Program-made: the position numbers and the translations under genes
From: Strongylocentrotus purpuratus
Lineage: Eukaryota; Echinodermata; Echinoidea; Camarodonta; Strongylocentrotidae
Assembly (NCBI RefSeq): GCF_000002235.5
Contig: NW_022145552.1
Span: 1,247,501-1,311,500, forward strand
Reading direction: 5' to 3'
Length of the DNA: 64,000 bases
Part shown: positions 1 to 13,200 of the stretch, piece after piece
How the letters are laid out: each line of letters opens with the position of its first letter
Position numbering within the stretch: the stretch's first letter is position 1
Notes under the pieces: model-generated
Databases searched by the model: none
What the model was told of the DNA's origin: nothing
The model's input: the letters and a program-made list of their open reading frames with translations, nothing else

Positions 1-430
1 TGCATGTGGGAATTGCACTTTAGCGAAAATATGGGTGAGCTGTTTTTATTCTGAAGAAAATAGTGATCAATGTTTAAGGTCAAGTACTAAAAGTGGGTCC
101 ATATTCATTTGATACATGTTTATGGATTTTGTGTTTGCGCAAACAGCAACCAGAAGTAGTTGCACCGTGCACCGTCTTAGACGAGCACTCCCTCCCCGCC
201 CCTCTAAGGATGATTATGAACAAAGTATATGGTTGACATTTTGAAGCTTTTGAATCGTAAAAAAGGGGAAGTAATATTGATATTGTGGTTGTACAGAAGG
301 AAAAGAGCGCCGGTGAAAACTTTACATACTTGCAATATAGAAATAAATGAAGAAAGAGGTAGAGAGAGAAAAAGAGAGAGGAGGGGTGTGGAGAGAGAGA
401 GAGAGAGAGAGAGAGAAGGGGGAGAGTGAA

Positions 431-465
<35 letters not shown>

Positions 466-1104
466 CGTGCTAAGAAGTGAATCGTGAAGGAAAAAAGGAC
501 ACAAGGGTCTAGATTTTGTGATTTTGTTCATAGGCATTCAAATAAGCGGATGATGTGAACGGTCTATAACTCTTAAATATTACAATTTAATGTGTCGACT
601 GATCAAAAATCTTATGCAAGATAACATAGCCCAGCAGTTGTCCTTAGATCTACGGATAAATTCATTGATATTTTCCGTTGTTTAAAAAAAAATAATAATC
701 TCACTTAAATCATTCATCCAATTATCCTGTCAGAATTTCACAAATATTGTTTTTGTGAAGTCAAAAATTGAATCTAATTTTAGAGCAATTGCACTGGCCA
801 AGATGAATAGAAATCTTTTCCTTTTTCTCTGAATGATTTTTTGAAAATCTCTAACTAAGTCTCAAAACCTCAACTTTCTTTAAAATCATATACTTTTAAA
901 CTATAAATTACTTCTAGATAATCATTGTAGATAACATGTATACCAATTATGATAACTTTGTAGTTTGCCTTTATACATGTTGTTGAATGGAGTGGAATTT
1001 CGCCAAAGATGAATAAACTCTGCCAAATGAGCTTAAAACGTAAACTTTCTTCTTCACATCTAGAGCTTAACATATCCCCCTTGAACACGTAATTTCATTC
1101 GGAT
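1..1104. other. Upstream flank of gene 1
   Basis: No gene is supported here. From about 541 the sequence is homologous to the flanks before gene 2 (from about 36993) and gene 3 (from about 61130), so this is the 5' end of the duplicated unit. No TATA box is obvious near the start codon. Genes 2 and 3 have a CACGTG hexamer about 20 bases before the ATG; gene 1 reads CACGTA there. Confidence 0.6.
352..466. repeat. GA-rich microsatellite
   Basis: Long purine-only GA/GAAA runs. Short open frames across it on both strands are translations of the repeat and are not genes. Confidence 0.9.
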
Positions 1105-1261
1105 ATGGATGAAAAGAGCGAGGGAGGTCGGAAAAATGGAGGAGGAAATGACACAGATGACACCAAAGAGGAAGAAACTATTCGGGCTGTAGACAACAGA
1201 GATACAGAGAATGGCGTAGACCAAAATGTGGATGATGGTATTAAGACAGAAGATCCTGAAG
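1105..1261 (+). CDS. Gene 1 exon 1 (start exon)
   Basis: Begins MDEKSEGGRKNGG and encodes about 52 acidic, polar residues, ending in phase 1 at a GTAGGT donor. Clear homologues open gene 2 (37743) and gene 3 (61683), each 193 nt; gene 1 is 36 nt shorter, an in-frame difference. The ATG at 1105 aligns with the ATGs of the other two copies. Confidence 0.75.
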
Positions 1262-4200
1262 GTAGGTATATTCAGTGATCCGACTTGAGTTATCTGCGAA
1301 TCTTAACTTTGTTGCAATTTATACGTGTATATAAGCTGTGCAATCAATTTTGCATATTATAAAATAAAAAATTGTACCCCGAACTGGCCCCATTGCTGTT
1401 CAGATTGTCTGATGTTTGTTGTGGTACTATATGAACAACACCAATAGTTCATTGATGTGCGTAATGAGGCCGCGATTGGCGGAAGGATATGGGAATAAAG
1501 CACTTTCAAGATGGCCACTTATACATGAACATTGTCTACAGTGATCTCTTATTTATCCGTTCATCTGATCTTTCAACATGGTGGCAGCGGTCAAAAGAAT
1601 TGCCATATCTATTACTATGGAACTGCAGATCACATAGGGCCAGCAATAATCTTGAATGACTTATGAAAGATTGATAGGGACGGTTTTTGAACTGCCGACA
1701 ATCACACTGCACAGCCAGCAGAGTAAACTCACAGCCGCGTCTCCAATATGACTTTGTGTCGGCGAAAGGTTGCGCACTGTACTATTACGCGGGCAACACT
1801 ACGAGTAGACTAGTGTATTGACTATCAGACTATTAAAGCCCTACATTCAGGACCAGAACTGATGCGGAGGCAGAACCAGAGCCTAGAGGCTCGCCAGGAG
1901 CAGAGCCTAGAGGCTCGTCAGGAGAAGAGCCTAGAGGCTCGACAAGACCAGAGCCTAGAGGCTCGACCGGGACCGGGAACAGTACAGCTATAGGCCGCTA
2001 CCTCGGACTTCCAGCCCTGCACTGCATTTTGGTTTTGGAACTAGCGTACGCCACTCGGACCCAGAGCGTCGTGTTGCGGACCGTGCAAGTAGATCCAGGA
2101 CTGATTGCTGGACTTGGATCTGATTCAGTGATTGTGGAATGAAAACAAGATTAGACTCTTAATCAAATGGACTATAATCTAAGCAGACATATAATGTTTG
2201 GACTCGGTTTGAAACAGTTAAACCATAATTAATGTGCTATGACGTATAAAACTGGACTAGAATCTAGTCTAGTCTAGGGGTCTAGATCAAGACCTGGCCT
2301 AGATAGATAGTCTAGACACTTTTTTTTCTAGTCTAGACTCTACTTATGGATCTAGACTAGACCGAGTATGAGAATGAGTATGACTAAGAAGGTGTAACTT
2401 GATCAAAATCTACTGTCACCTTGTTCTATATTACTGGACCTGGTCTAGATCTAGACCAGATCTGGACTAGGTCTAGTCTAGATTTCTAGATGTGTTTACT
2501 TTAGACCTTGACGAGTCCAATTTCTACATGTGGACCTGTCCTAATTAAATGAATGATACACATCTCTTACATGTATGTAGAAGAGCTGATGTACTACTAG
2601 ACTCTACTAGATCTAGATATAGTCTAGATCTAGTGGTAGACTCTACTGGTACTAGACCAAACAGTGGTCTGTGGTATCCCCTTAAAGCGGGTCCAGGACC
2701 AGTTGTCTATGTTAGACCAATTACACAAGGGGGTCCAATTGTCTATGGATCTAGACTTGATATATTTTGATACATTTGAACCTGCATTTTGAAGTTGTAC
2801 ATAGAGTCTATAGACCCTAGTGTAAATGCTAATTGCTCTGTAGGCCTACATGTCGATCTAAGTCACAATTCATGTATTACATGTAATTACCTGTGTAGTC
2901 CAAGACCCCATTGTAGAAACCAGGACCATGGCCCGCTATCCAGAGATGAAGTGGGACTCTCGGTGTGGTCTCGCTGAAGAATTCACGTTATTTCAACAGC
3001 GAATGGAACTTTGCCTTCTCGATAATGAGATAACTGATACTACAAAACAGGCAACAAAAATAAAGATAGCTCTTGGGAACGAAGGGTTACGCAGGATAAA
3101 CGCCTCTAGCCTCAGCGCAGAGGATCAGAAGGACCCAGGCAAGCTATGGGCCCTAATCGAAGGCCAACTGAATGTCAAAGTGAACTTCAGGATTCATCGT
3201 CTCGAATTAATGCGATACAAGCAGATGTCTGGAGAAACGATCGACGAGTTCGTCAATAGATGTCGGAGTAAGGCAAAGGAATGTGAATTCACCGAAGGGG
3301 AATTGAGTGAAAGACTTATAGAGCTGGTGATTTCGTCTACACAACTCGAGTCATTTCAGAAAGACCTACTCGACAAAGAAAAAGGGTTCTCAGTTGATAA
3401 GCTTCTTGAAGAAGGCCGCAAATATGAGGCCATTCAAGTCGGTAAACAGTGCCTGCAGACGCTCCACACCATTGGAAGTGGGAACATTGATGCTGTTAGT
3501 CACGACAGTAGGCAGAAATGCAGGAACTGTGGTCTTTCACACCTTCCAAAGAAGTGTCCAGCCTTCGGGGACCTGTGCAATGCGTGTGGCGTCAAAGGAC
3601 ACTGGGCGAAGATGTGTCGAAAGACGAAAGATCCGGTCAAATCGAAGATCCCTCCTAGATGTCCACCATCACAAGACAGGTGGAGCTCACAGCAGAGACA
3701 GCCAAGAAACAGGCAGTATAGGTCTACATCCTTTCATAGCAGGAACCAGCGTAAGGTTGACGAAATTGGACCGGACGACACAAACCAACCGGACAGTGAG
3801 GAACGTGATTTCCACATGATACATATATCGCTAAACTCTATTGACTCGGAGCAGACCGAAGCATATGCGAGTATCAACATCATATGTCCAGACCTGAGGG
3901 GTCACCATCGCCTCAATGCAAAGGTTGACACAGGAGCCAGCGGTAATGTTCTGCCACTGCGGACGCTGAAGGACATGTACAGGGCTCGATGGAAAGATGT
4001 TATCCGTCCCACCACTACGCGACTATCTGCCTACGGAGAAACGCCTTTACGCTGCTTAGGCACCTTGATGATGTCGATGATGTATGAAGGGTCGCCTTGG
4101 GTCGTAGACCAAACATGGTATGTTGCGGACGTAAAGGGACCAGTCATTGTCGGACTTCCTACTTCCAGAAAGCTAGGGATTGTTACGATTCACACAGTAG

Positions 4201-7200
4201 AACAACAGATGGGCCTGGACAGTCCAAATGATCTTCCTCCCATCAGGTCAGCTAAAGACCTACAGGCGGCTTACCCAGACCAGTTTGACCAGATTGGGAA
4301 CTTCAGTGGCAAGGCAACGTTGCACTTGAAGAAGGATGCAACTCCATCAATTGATGCGCCTCGAAAATGCAGCGTCCACCTGAGGGACAAGCTCAAGAAA
4401 GAGCTGGATCAGATGGAAAGAAACGGCATCATTAGGAAAGTTACTCATCACACAGATTGGTGCAGTTCCCTCACCACAGCCCTGAAGAAGGATGGGTCAT
4501 TGCGAGTCTGCCTTGACCCCAAAAGGCTCAATCAAAACCTGAAGAGATGCCCTCATAAGATTCCAACTCTAGAGGAGCTCAATCCTGCATTCTCACAGGC
4601 CAAGTACTTCTCGAAATTGGACGCAAAGGCAGGATATTGGTCAGTCCACCTGGACGAAGAATCGCAGGAGCTTACTACATTCAGATCACCATTTGGAAGG
4701 TATTGCTTTCGCAGACTTCCATTTGGACTTTCGGTGAGTCAAGACGTCTTTCAACAAAGGATGGACACAATCCTTGCACAGGCGCCCGGCTGTGAAGGTA
4801 TAGCTGACGATATAGCAGTATTTGGCAAGACTGAACAGGAGCATGATGATAACCTCTGGAGACTGATGGGAGTTGCACAAAAAGAAGGTCTGGTGTTCAA
4901 CAGTACAAAGTGTGTGATCAAGGCGAGAAGCATCAATTTCTTTGGTTCACTGTACACAGACAAAGGCATACAACCAGATCCTAGCAAGTTGGAGGATGTC
5001 AGAGAAATGCCTACACCACAGAACAAGGACGATCTCCAGCGAGTGTTAGGGATGATGACCTATTTATCACCATACATCTCAAACTATGCTGAAAAGTCAG
5101 CAATACTGCGTGATCTTCTGAAGAAAGATGTTCCCTTTACCTGGCAGGAGGACCATGAGGAATGCTTTCAACGATTGAAATCAGACATTTCAGAAGGAAA
5201 GTGTCTACGGTACTATAACCCCAGTGTCCCAACAGTACTGGAGGTAGATGCATCGCTCAAAGGACTTGGAGCCTGCCTCCTTCAGAATGAAAGACCAGTC
5301 GCATTCGCCTCGAAGAGTTTGTCAGATGCACAATCCAACTACTCAAACATCGAGCGAGAGACATTGGCACTTGTTTTTGGGATCACACGTTTCCATTCAT
5401 ATCTGTTTGGCAACCGGTTCACAGTCTACACTGACCATAAGCCACTCGAAACGATCTGTAGAAAGCCCCTGGGGAGTGCGCCTCCAAGACTACAGAGACT
5501 TCTCGTCAAAATACAGGGCTATGATTGTGATATCCTATACAAGCCCGGAAGTCAGATGACATTACCAGACACACTCAGTAGGTTGCCAAACCCCAGAAAG
5601 AGAGGAGACGTCATCGTTGAGCTCCGTGTAGATGAAGTCATGGAATTAGACGAGAATCATGACACTGATCTGGCAAGCTTTACACCTATGAAGCAGACAC
5701 AGCTGCAGAGAGAGACAGCAAGCGATCCGAACTTGAAGCAGCTGAGTAGAATTATTCACGATGGATGGCCAGACGTGATTAAGCAGGTTCCAAGCAGCTC
5801 AAGGATTCACTGGTCATACCGAGAGGAACTGGGCGTCGCCAACGGCATTATCTTCAAAGGAAGACAGGTGTTGATACCTTCAACGCTGCAATCAGACATC
5901 CTGGAGCAGCTACACACGAGTCATATGGGTATAGAGAGAACTCGTAGACTAGCAAGGGACACGGTATACTGGCCAGGCATCAATAAGGATATCGAAAACC
6001 TTGTCAAGACTTGCCCTGCTTGCCAGGAGAACCAGGATCGGCAACAAAGGGAACCACTACAACCGCACGAAGTTCCAATGACGCCATGGACAAAGGTAGC
6101 CACAGACCTGTTTTTTTCTTGAGGGAACTGAATACTTACTCATTACTGACTATCATTCCAAGTTCCCTGTGATCAGGAAAATGCACAGCACCACAAGTGC
6201 TTCAGTTGCTACCGTAATGAAAGAAACTTTCAGCCTCCTTGGAGTGCCCTCCGAAGTTATATCTGATAACGGACCCCAGTTCATTGGAAAAGCTTTCAAA
6301 GACATGTGTGAGTCATGGAACATCAAGCACACCACCTCATCGCCGAGATATCCGCGCTCTAACGGCCTAGCTGAACGGATGGTACGCACCATAAAGTCGA
6401 TGATTCAGAAGTGCAAACAGACAGGACAAGATGTCCAAAAGGCACTTCTCCACCTTCGAGCAACGCCTCAGTCCGACCTGCCATCTCCTGCCGAGATGAT
6501 GTTTGGGAGGCAAATGAAGACAACACTTCCAGGTCGCCATGACAGACAGATGAGCGATGTCCACGACCAGCTCCAGCGAAGGAGGGATAGGATGAAGAGC
6601 GACCATGACAGACATGTCGGCCGGGTACTGCCCCTCCTGAAGGTCGGCCAGAAAGTCAGAACCTTGCATCCAGAAGACAACACATGGCTGCCGGCTGAGG
6701 TTTCAAGAGTTTGCCCAGAACCAAGATCATATGAAGTGACAACACCCAATGGTAGGGTGTTAAGGAGAAACAGGTCCCATCTTAGAGAGATGCCGATACA
6801 AATAGAGACGGCAACAGCACCACCACCAGGGACAGAGCATCTTCCAAGAGAGGATGGTGACAACTGCACAACACCCGCAGGAACACAGGATTTCGATGGT
6901 TCAATCCCTCGTTCTGATTCTTTTGCCTATGTCACACGATATGGTCGCAAGGTTAATCCCCCATCTCGTTATCAAGAATAAAAACTTCATCGATTAATAG
7001 ATTGATAAACAACAACTATACTTTATTTGTTAATGATTTAGCATATCCGGTAGAATTACATTGATGATAGTAAAACCTCATATTTGACATAAGGTGATTC
7101 AATTTCTTAATCAGTATACATGTATAACCAAAGTGTTTTATATAACTGCCACGCTTAATATTGGTTATCTTTCAACAGAAAATCTCTTTTGTATACAGAA

Positions 7201-10200
7201 CCGAATTTAGCAATTGTATGCCGTGCTCGTGCATGATATTTCAACTCTCCACACAAATACCAGGAATTATAGTTTTGTTACGCAGATTTGTCGTATTGCT
7301 AAGTCCTAATTAAAATGGGATGAAAAACGTTTTTTCGAAGGAAAATGTTGTTTATAACTGTTTGCCAGAAAGCAATATGGTATCACTTCAGTTTATTCCA
7401 GCAAAAGTTATGTAAAGTATAAAAAGTTGAATTACATTATACAAATATGTCGATTCAGCAACAAAATATGCCTGTTATAGTGGAGGACACTATTTTACCA
7501 TTCTAAAATTTGCTTTTCTTGTTGAAAGGTACTTGTAAGTTTTAGTTGAACAGTTTTTAGTACTGTGCTTCTCGAAAAAAAAAAGAAAAAAAAAGAATAT
7601 GTTTGGAATGTTTCCTCCTGTTGAAATTTCTAAATTGTGTTACTGTTTTAGTGGATAATTTCCGTCATGCACAGTGCATATTGAGCAGGGAAGATACAAC
7701 TGGTTAAGGAGAGCACTATCAACTTGTCATTGAAAGAAGGGGGATGTTGTGGTACTATATGAACAACACCAATAGTTCATTGATGTGCGTAATGAGGCCG
7801 CGATTGGCGGAAGGATATGGGAATAAAGCACTTTCAAGATGGCCACTTATACATGAACATTGTCTACAGTGATCTCTTATTTATCCGTTCATCTGATCTT
7901 TCAACAATGTTTAGATATTTTCTTTCGTATAGGGCCAGAAGAATATATAATCAAGACAATTGTGTATTAAATGAAACGGCACTAATATCCTTTGGCAAGA
8001 TATTAACCTGCACTTGCTACTCTCCACCCAGGTGTTAAATGGGTACCCGGTAGGATGCGAACGTTCATGTGGTTGAACGAGCAAGTGTGCGCTTGTAAAA
8101 TGGCGACTGGCTGGAATGCTCCCCAGGGAGTGGAAAATATGCACACATTGTGTGCGGGTAAGCTTGAATCCGATGACCGGGGTAATAATATATCTGTAAA
8201 GCACTTAGGCACATCGTTGGATCGGTGTATTGAGCGCTATATAAAAAAACGGATTATTATTATTATTATTAACATAATCAAACTAGTAAAATAAAATAAG
8301 ACTTTTTATTCAATTCTTTGCTCATTATAATTCACCGAAGTGACAAGAAAAGTAGTTGTATATTTCTTCATCATTTGAAATAATCTGAGTACCAAACACA
8401 ACTATAAATATTCGTTCGGCAATTGTCATCGTTTTAAATGAAAGATATGACTTTTTTCCAATTCTTTGTTAATAAGAATTCACCGATAAAATAAGCAATG
8501 TAGTTGTAATTCTCCCTATCATTTCGAATAATCTGCGTAAACTCTAAATATTTCTGCCATTATATTTATCATGGTATATTTCTTTCTTGATAAAGTGAAG
8601 AAAATGAGATCTTCAATACGGAGACCGATTCTTCTGAAAATCCATTTGAGTTCAAATTAAAAGCTTTGTCAATTCGTAATTTTTTGTATACATCTTTTTT
8701 GAAAGGGATTTAAAGAGGAGAAACAAATCATCAAGTATGTTACGTGACTTTACGGTCCGTTTTAAGATAAAGTTGAGTTCTAGGCATGGAATATTATTAA
8801 ATTTCTAATTGGGAAAGATCAATTGTGTAGTAAATAAGGATTGGTATTTAGTGTGGGACTCTTGAATCATCAAAATAATACGAAATTGACTAGGCCTAGT
8901 TAAAGAGCATTTGCACTTCAGACATAAATAGGCATACATGTGGGACTATTTACACAATCACGTGGCATGAAAAGCTTGGTCCAAACACGTCAGGTATTTC
9001 TCATCATATTCCGAATTGGAGGGTATTTGAAGAGCAATCATCTTCAGGATATTTTTTTCTACAATGATAGTCTACCAGATTTACACTAAAAAGAAGAATA
9101 TGAGAGCTCAGAAATTAGTTTTTCACCCCGATCAGAACTCAGAATAATCTCAACCTCAACTTCTTACCCTTTTCTAGTTTTGCCCAGAAGAGAAACCACT
9201 TCGGAGCAGCCGTACGAAACGCTGCCACCAGGAAATGACAATGCTCCACCGACGGAGGAATCCGAGTTCCAAGAAAATGCACGTCGTGTGGAAACGAAAG
9301 CAGGTGAAAGGCGCCTTTACTTTAAATAAGAGGGGATATATATAATTATCATGTCGGGAGTATAACCGATAATTATACATTATTTTAAACAGTATGTATC
9401 GAACGTGAAATGTTTACATTTCGTAGAGTAAACTCGTGGCAAATTATCCCCCCTTGAATTCGGCGTAGACCTGCATGGCGAACTCGTACCTCATTATAAT
9501 TACGATTATATTCAATTATATTTGAATGTTTTGAACTGATATTGCTCTTTAGTATCAATCCCTGAACAGTTTTCATTAAAAAATATTGTGATTTATTCTA
9601 TTTGGAAAAATCAATAAGAATAGTATAACATACTTAAACATGATTGTTGCCTATACACAATCCGGATAAAAATGTTAAGCCTTAAGAAGTCTGTTCACCT
9701 CTGCTTGGTTATTGTTCTGAACAGAGGTCAAGGGGCCAATTGATGAAGCCCTAGGGAAGACAGGCCAGACGAAAGCCTCAAATTCAGAAGAGCAGTCGGA
9801 TCCTGATTCCAGTCAAGGTAGGTTTAAAATGACCATCGTTCTCAGATTTAATAGTGAATAGTGTTAAACTTATGTGGCATGTGGGCGATCGAGGGCGACC
9901 AAAAATTCAAAGTTGCCATACCTATTAATACATTGCAAAGTGGACATGCACTCGTCTGCATCCCTTCTCCCGTTTACTTTTCATTGATTGTAGAAACAGG
10001 ATGACGTAAAATGCATCTGAAGGCTTAAGAGTACCGAAGAGTGACGTCATACTGGCCAAGTTTGGTCAAGTGTGCTGGTTCCAAATAATCTTGTGCTATA
10101 CAATGGCGTGGTGATCACACAAGCACCAAACACTGAATTTGTCCTGCTCCAGTCCGTTGCTTGAATGATTTTGCGGTGAACCTCATGCACAGCTTTGTTT

Positions 10201-13200
10201 TTGGTATCAGTAACCTGGACGACGAGCGAATCTAACGTTCGCACTTCGGTGCTCTTTACTATAACATGTTTAAATATCCTGTTCAAAATTCATATCATCC
10301 ATTCAACTTGTTTTTAGGACCGTCATGCTACCTTATTTACGTATTCATTACTTGCGCTAATATTTTCCTAGTGGCAAAATAGGTATAGGCCTATCTTAAA
10401 AGATACGAACTGTCACAGTTCAGAATAGTTTATTTTAAAACATTTCCATATAACATACCGTTATATAATGAACATATTCAGTTCTGCTAATGTTTTTTTT
10501 TTTTTAATCTGCAGCGGATCCAGGAACCGATCAAGGGGAAACATCTAGAACGGAGCAATATGAGGATGGCGTTTCTCCACAAACACCCGCTGATTCCCCG
10601 ACAGAACTCGAAGGAAAAAAAGGTATGATCTAGTAAATTTATGGCAGTTTAGTATCATTTAGTATTTTTCGTTTGTATTCGCTCTTCTTAAATAACCAAA
10701 AGTATACTCTGTTCCTAAACATGTGGAGTAAGGTATGTAATATACACCAGTCATTACAAAACAAAATATTGCGTACTTGTCCTTTAAAAATAACTTTAAA
10801 CATGACCAATCTGCAGAACTGATGACCAACCTGCAATTTCTGCCTTTGGCACAATCCAAGTCAAGTCACTATAAAAGTCTTTTAAGCAATATTTGATTAC
10901 TTTCTTGTCTTCAGCAATCAAAGAACCTAGTAAAAAGACCCCAGATGCCCCAACAGCTCAATCTATCAAACGAAACAATATGGAGGACTCCTCATCTAAT
11001 GGGACTCAAGAAGCTTTGTCCGGTTCAGGTAAGTTGGAAATAACTGAAAGGAATCAATGTTCAAGTAATCAATAAAAACGCTAATTATCATTTTCTGTCC
11101 CATGCCGAATTAAGGTGTAGGCTTCATCTGAAACCATCCCATGTCGAAAATTCGAACTGTGAACAAGGATTGCTAAAATTTCATATACATACCTGAGTCT
11201 TGACTTATCATTTCTGTCTAATACAATCATTAGATTGTGGTAATCTTAGAGGTAGTCGGTAATACCCCATCTCACTAGAAGACGATTCTGCTGCGACCCT
11301 CCACCCCCGGAAAAAAAGGTGGTGGATCGTGGCTTTTCAATCTTCTCCATCAAACCTCGAACCTTTCTGAAGCGTATAGGATCGCCACGCTAGGAAGCTA
11401 TCATGAGGGTTACCAGATATAGCAATAATGTATGCCAAGTGTATTCCATTAATAAAGATGTTATTATGAATTACATTATCGTCAATAGTTCTATTGCGTC
11501 TGATGATTAGAACTCTGTACTTTACTTTACCCATTAGGAGCTGAGGGGCAACGGGAAGCGGTCCAAACTAGCGATGGTCATAACGTTACATCGCCATCCA
11601 AGTCAGTTCAACCCACCACCACCGGATCCGACCCATTGACAGACAACCGAAAATCTTCTCCTTCAGGTAATTTGTCTAAACAATGATTCATCATTCCACA
11701 GACAATTTGACTTCCACCTTCTTGCATGTTAAATTTCGATACGAAATTGATATCAAAACAAAATACTGCACGACTCCTGGACTCGAATCGAACGAAAAAG
11801 AACTTTGCTTTTGCGTAATGATAATTTTGTTTGCGGTATTACTTTTTTAATATCCATTTCCACATAATTATAAGGTATAAAAATATGCTCATCTGACGAT
11901 AATTTAATGTATAAAACTCCTGAGCTTCTGGGGGCTCTATCCCCTGGACCCAACACCAATTTGTGTCTTGCCAGTGTCACAAATAAGGTATAAAAATATG
12001 CTCATCTGAACGTAATTTATTGCCCAAAACCCCTGAGCTTCCGGGGGCTCCGCCCTCTGGACCCCACACCAATTGGTGACCTGCCAGTGTCACAAATAAG
12101 GTATAAAAATATGTTCATCTGACGATAATTTAATGTATAAAACTCCTGAGCTTCTGGGGGCTCTATCCCCTGGACCCAACACCAATTTGTGTCTTGCCAG
12201 TGTCACAAATAAGGTATAAAAATATGCTCATCTGAACGTAATTTATTGCCCAAAACCCCTGAGCTTCCGGGGGCTCCGCCCTCTGGACCCCACACCAATT
12301 GGTGACCTGCCAGTGTCACAAATAAGTTATAAAAATATACTCATCTGACGATAATTTAATATATAAAACCCCTGAGCTTCTGGGGGCTCTGCCTCTTGGA
12401 CCCAACACCAATTTGTGTCCTGCCAGTGTCACAAATAAGGTATAAAAATATGCTCATCTGACGATAATTTAATGTATAGAACCCCTGAGCTTCTGCGGGC
12501 TCTGCCCCCTGGACCCAACACCGATTTGTGTCTAGCCAGTGTCACAAATAAGGTATCAAAATATGTTCATCTTACAGTAATTAGATGCCCATACCCCTGA
12601 GTTTCTGGGGGCTCCACCCCTTGACCCCCGCCGAGAAACGTTCAGCGGGGCCTGCATGTAAGAGTGGGTTGATTTTTTTGTCTACCCCCCCCCCCCCCTA
12701 AAAAAAAAAAAAGTTTTTTTTTGCCACTGCCGTTGTCACCATTACGTACCAATATTTGGCTCGCAAAATTTCAACTTTGCCCCCCCCCCCCTAAGAAATC
12801 CTGGATCCGCGCCTGCCCATGCTCAAAGTCGCCGAAAAGTTATGCGCTTATCTGCAACTGTTGAAAAACCGCATGAAGTTCAGGATTTAGAATTCCTACA
12901 TCAGACAATAGTATCACATCAACTGTTCGCTGCCCATTTGAATGATTTCTCATCCAGTGTTGAATGTGTAAAGAGTAGAACAAGCGAACTCAAACTTTTG
13001 TAATTTCATCTTTTTTTTAACTTCAAAAATACAAAAAACACGCAAAAACACGCATTAGCAAACTTAATGTTATTGAAGATTGTAAATCATGGATCAAATA
13101 ATGGGACATTAAAACATGCACAAAATGATCGCATTATCCTAAACTATTGAGTTTTTGTCAGGATGTAATTTTTTCTGTAACCAACTCTGGCACACAAATT

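Larger units (their letters stand above)
1412..7911 (+). mobile_element. Ty3/Gypsy-type LTR retrotransposon, full length
   Basis: Two 162-bp LTRs (1417-1578 and 7745-7906) read as identical and end in TGTTG...CAACA. The element is flanked by a 5-bp target duplication ATGTT (1412-1416 and 7907-7911). Order inside: possible tRNA primer site from 1579 (starting TGGTGGCAGC), long leader with short repeats, gag-pol frame 2928-6122, displaced integrase tail to 6981, purine tract 7732-7744. It sits in intron 1 of gene 1; the matching site in gene 2 (near 38090) is empty, which confirms the ends. Identical LTRs point to recent insertion. Confidence 0.95.

Noticed and set aside
322..537. Open frames across the GA repeat on both strands
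   Set aside because: They are pure translations of simple repeats (RERERE, SLSLSL) without homologues in the sister units.
2549..2977. Two short frames before gag-pol
   Set aside because: They lie in the CTAG-rich retrotransposon leader and show no domain or conserved composition.
3394..6869. Several frames of 60-140 codons overlapping gag-pol on both strands
   Set aside because: Shadows of the real reading frame, which has all expected Gypsy motifs.
11871..12632. CRISPR-like direct repeats
   Set aside because: Head-to-tail 113-bp satellite with no spacers, in an intron of a eukaryotic gene.
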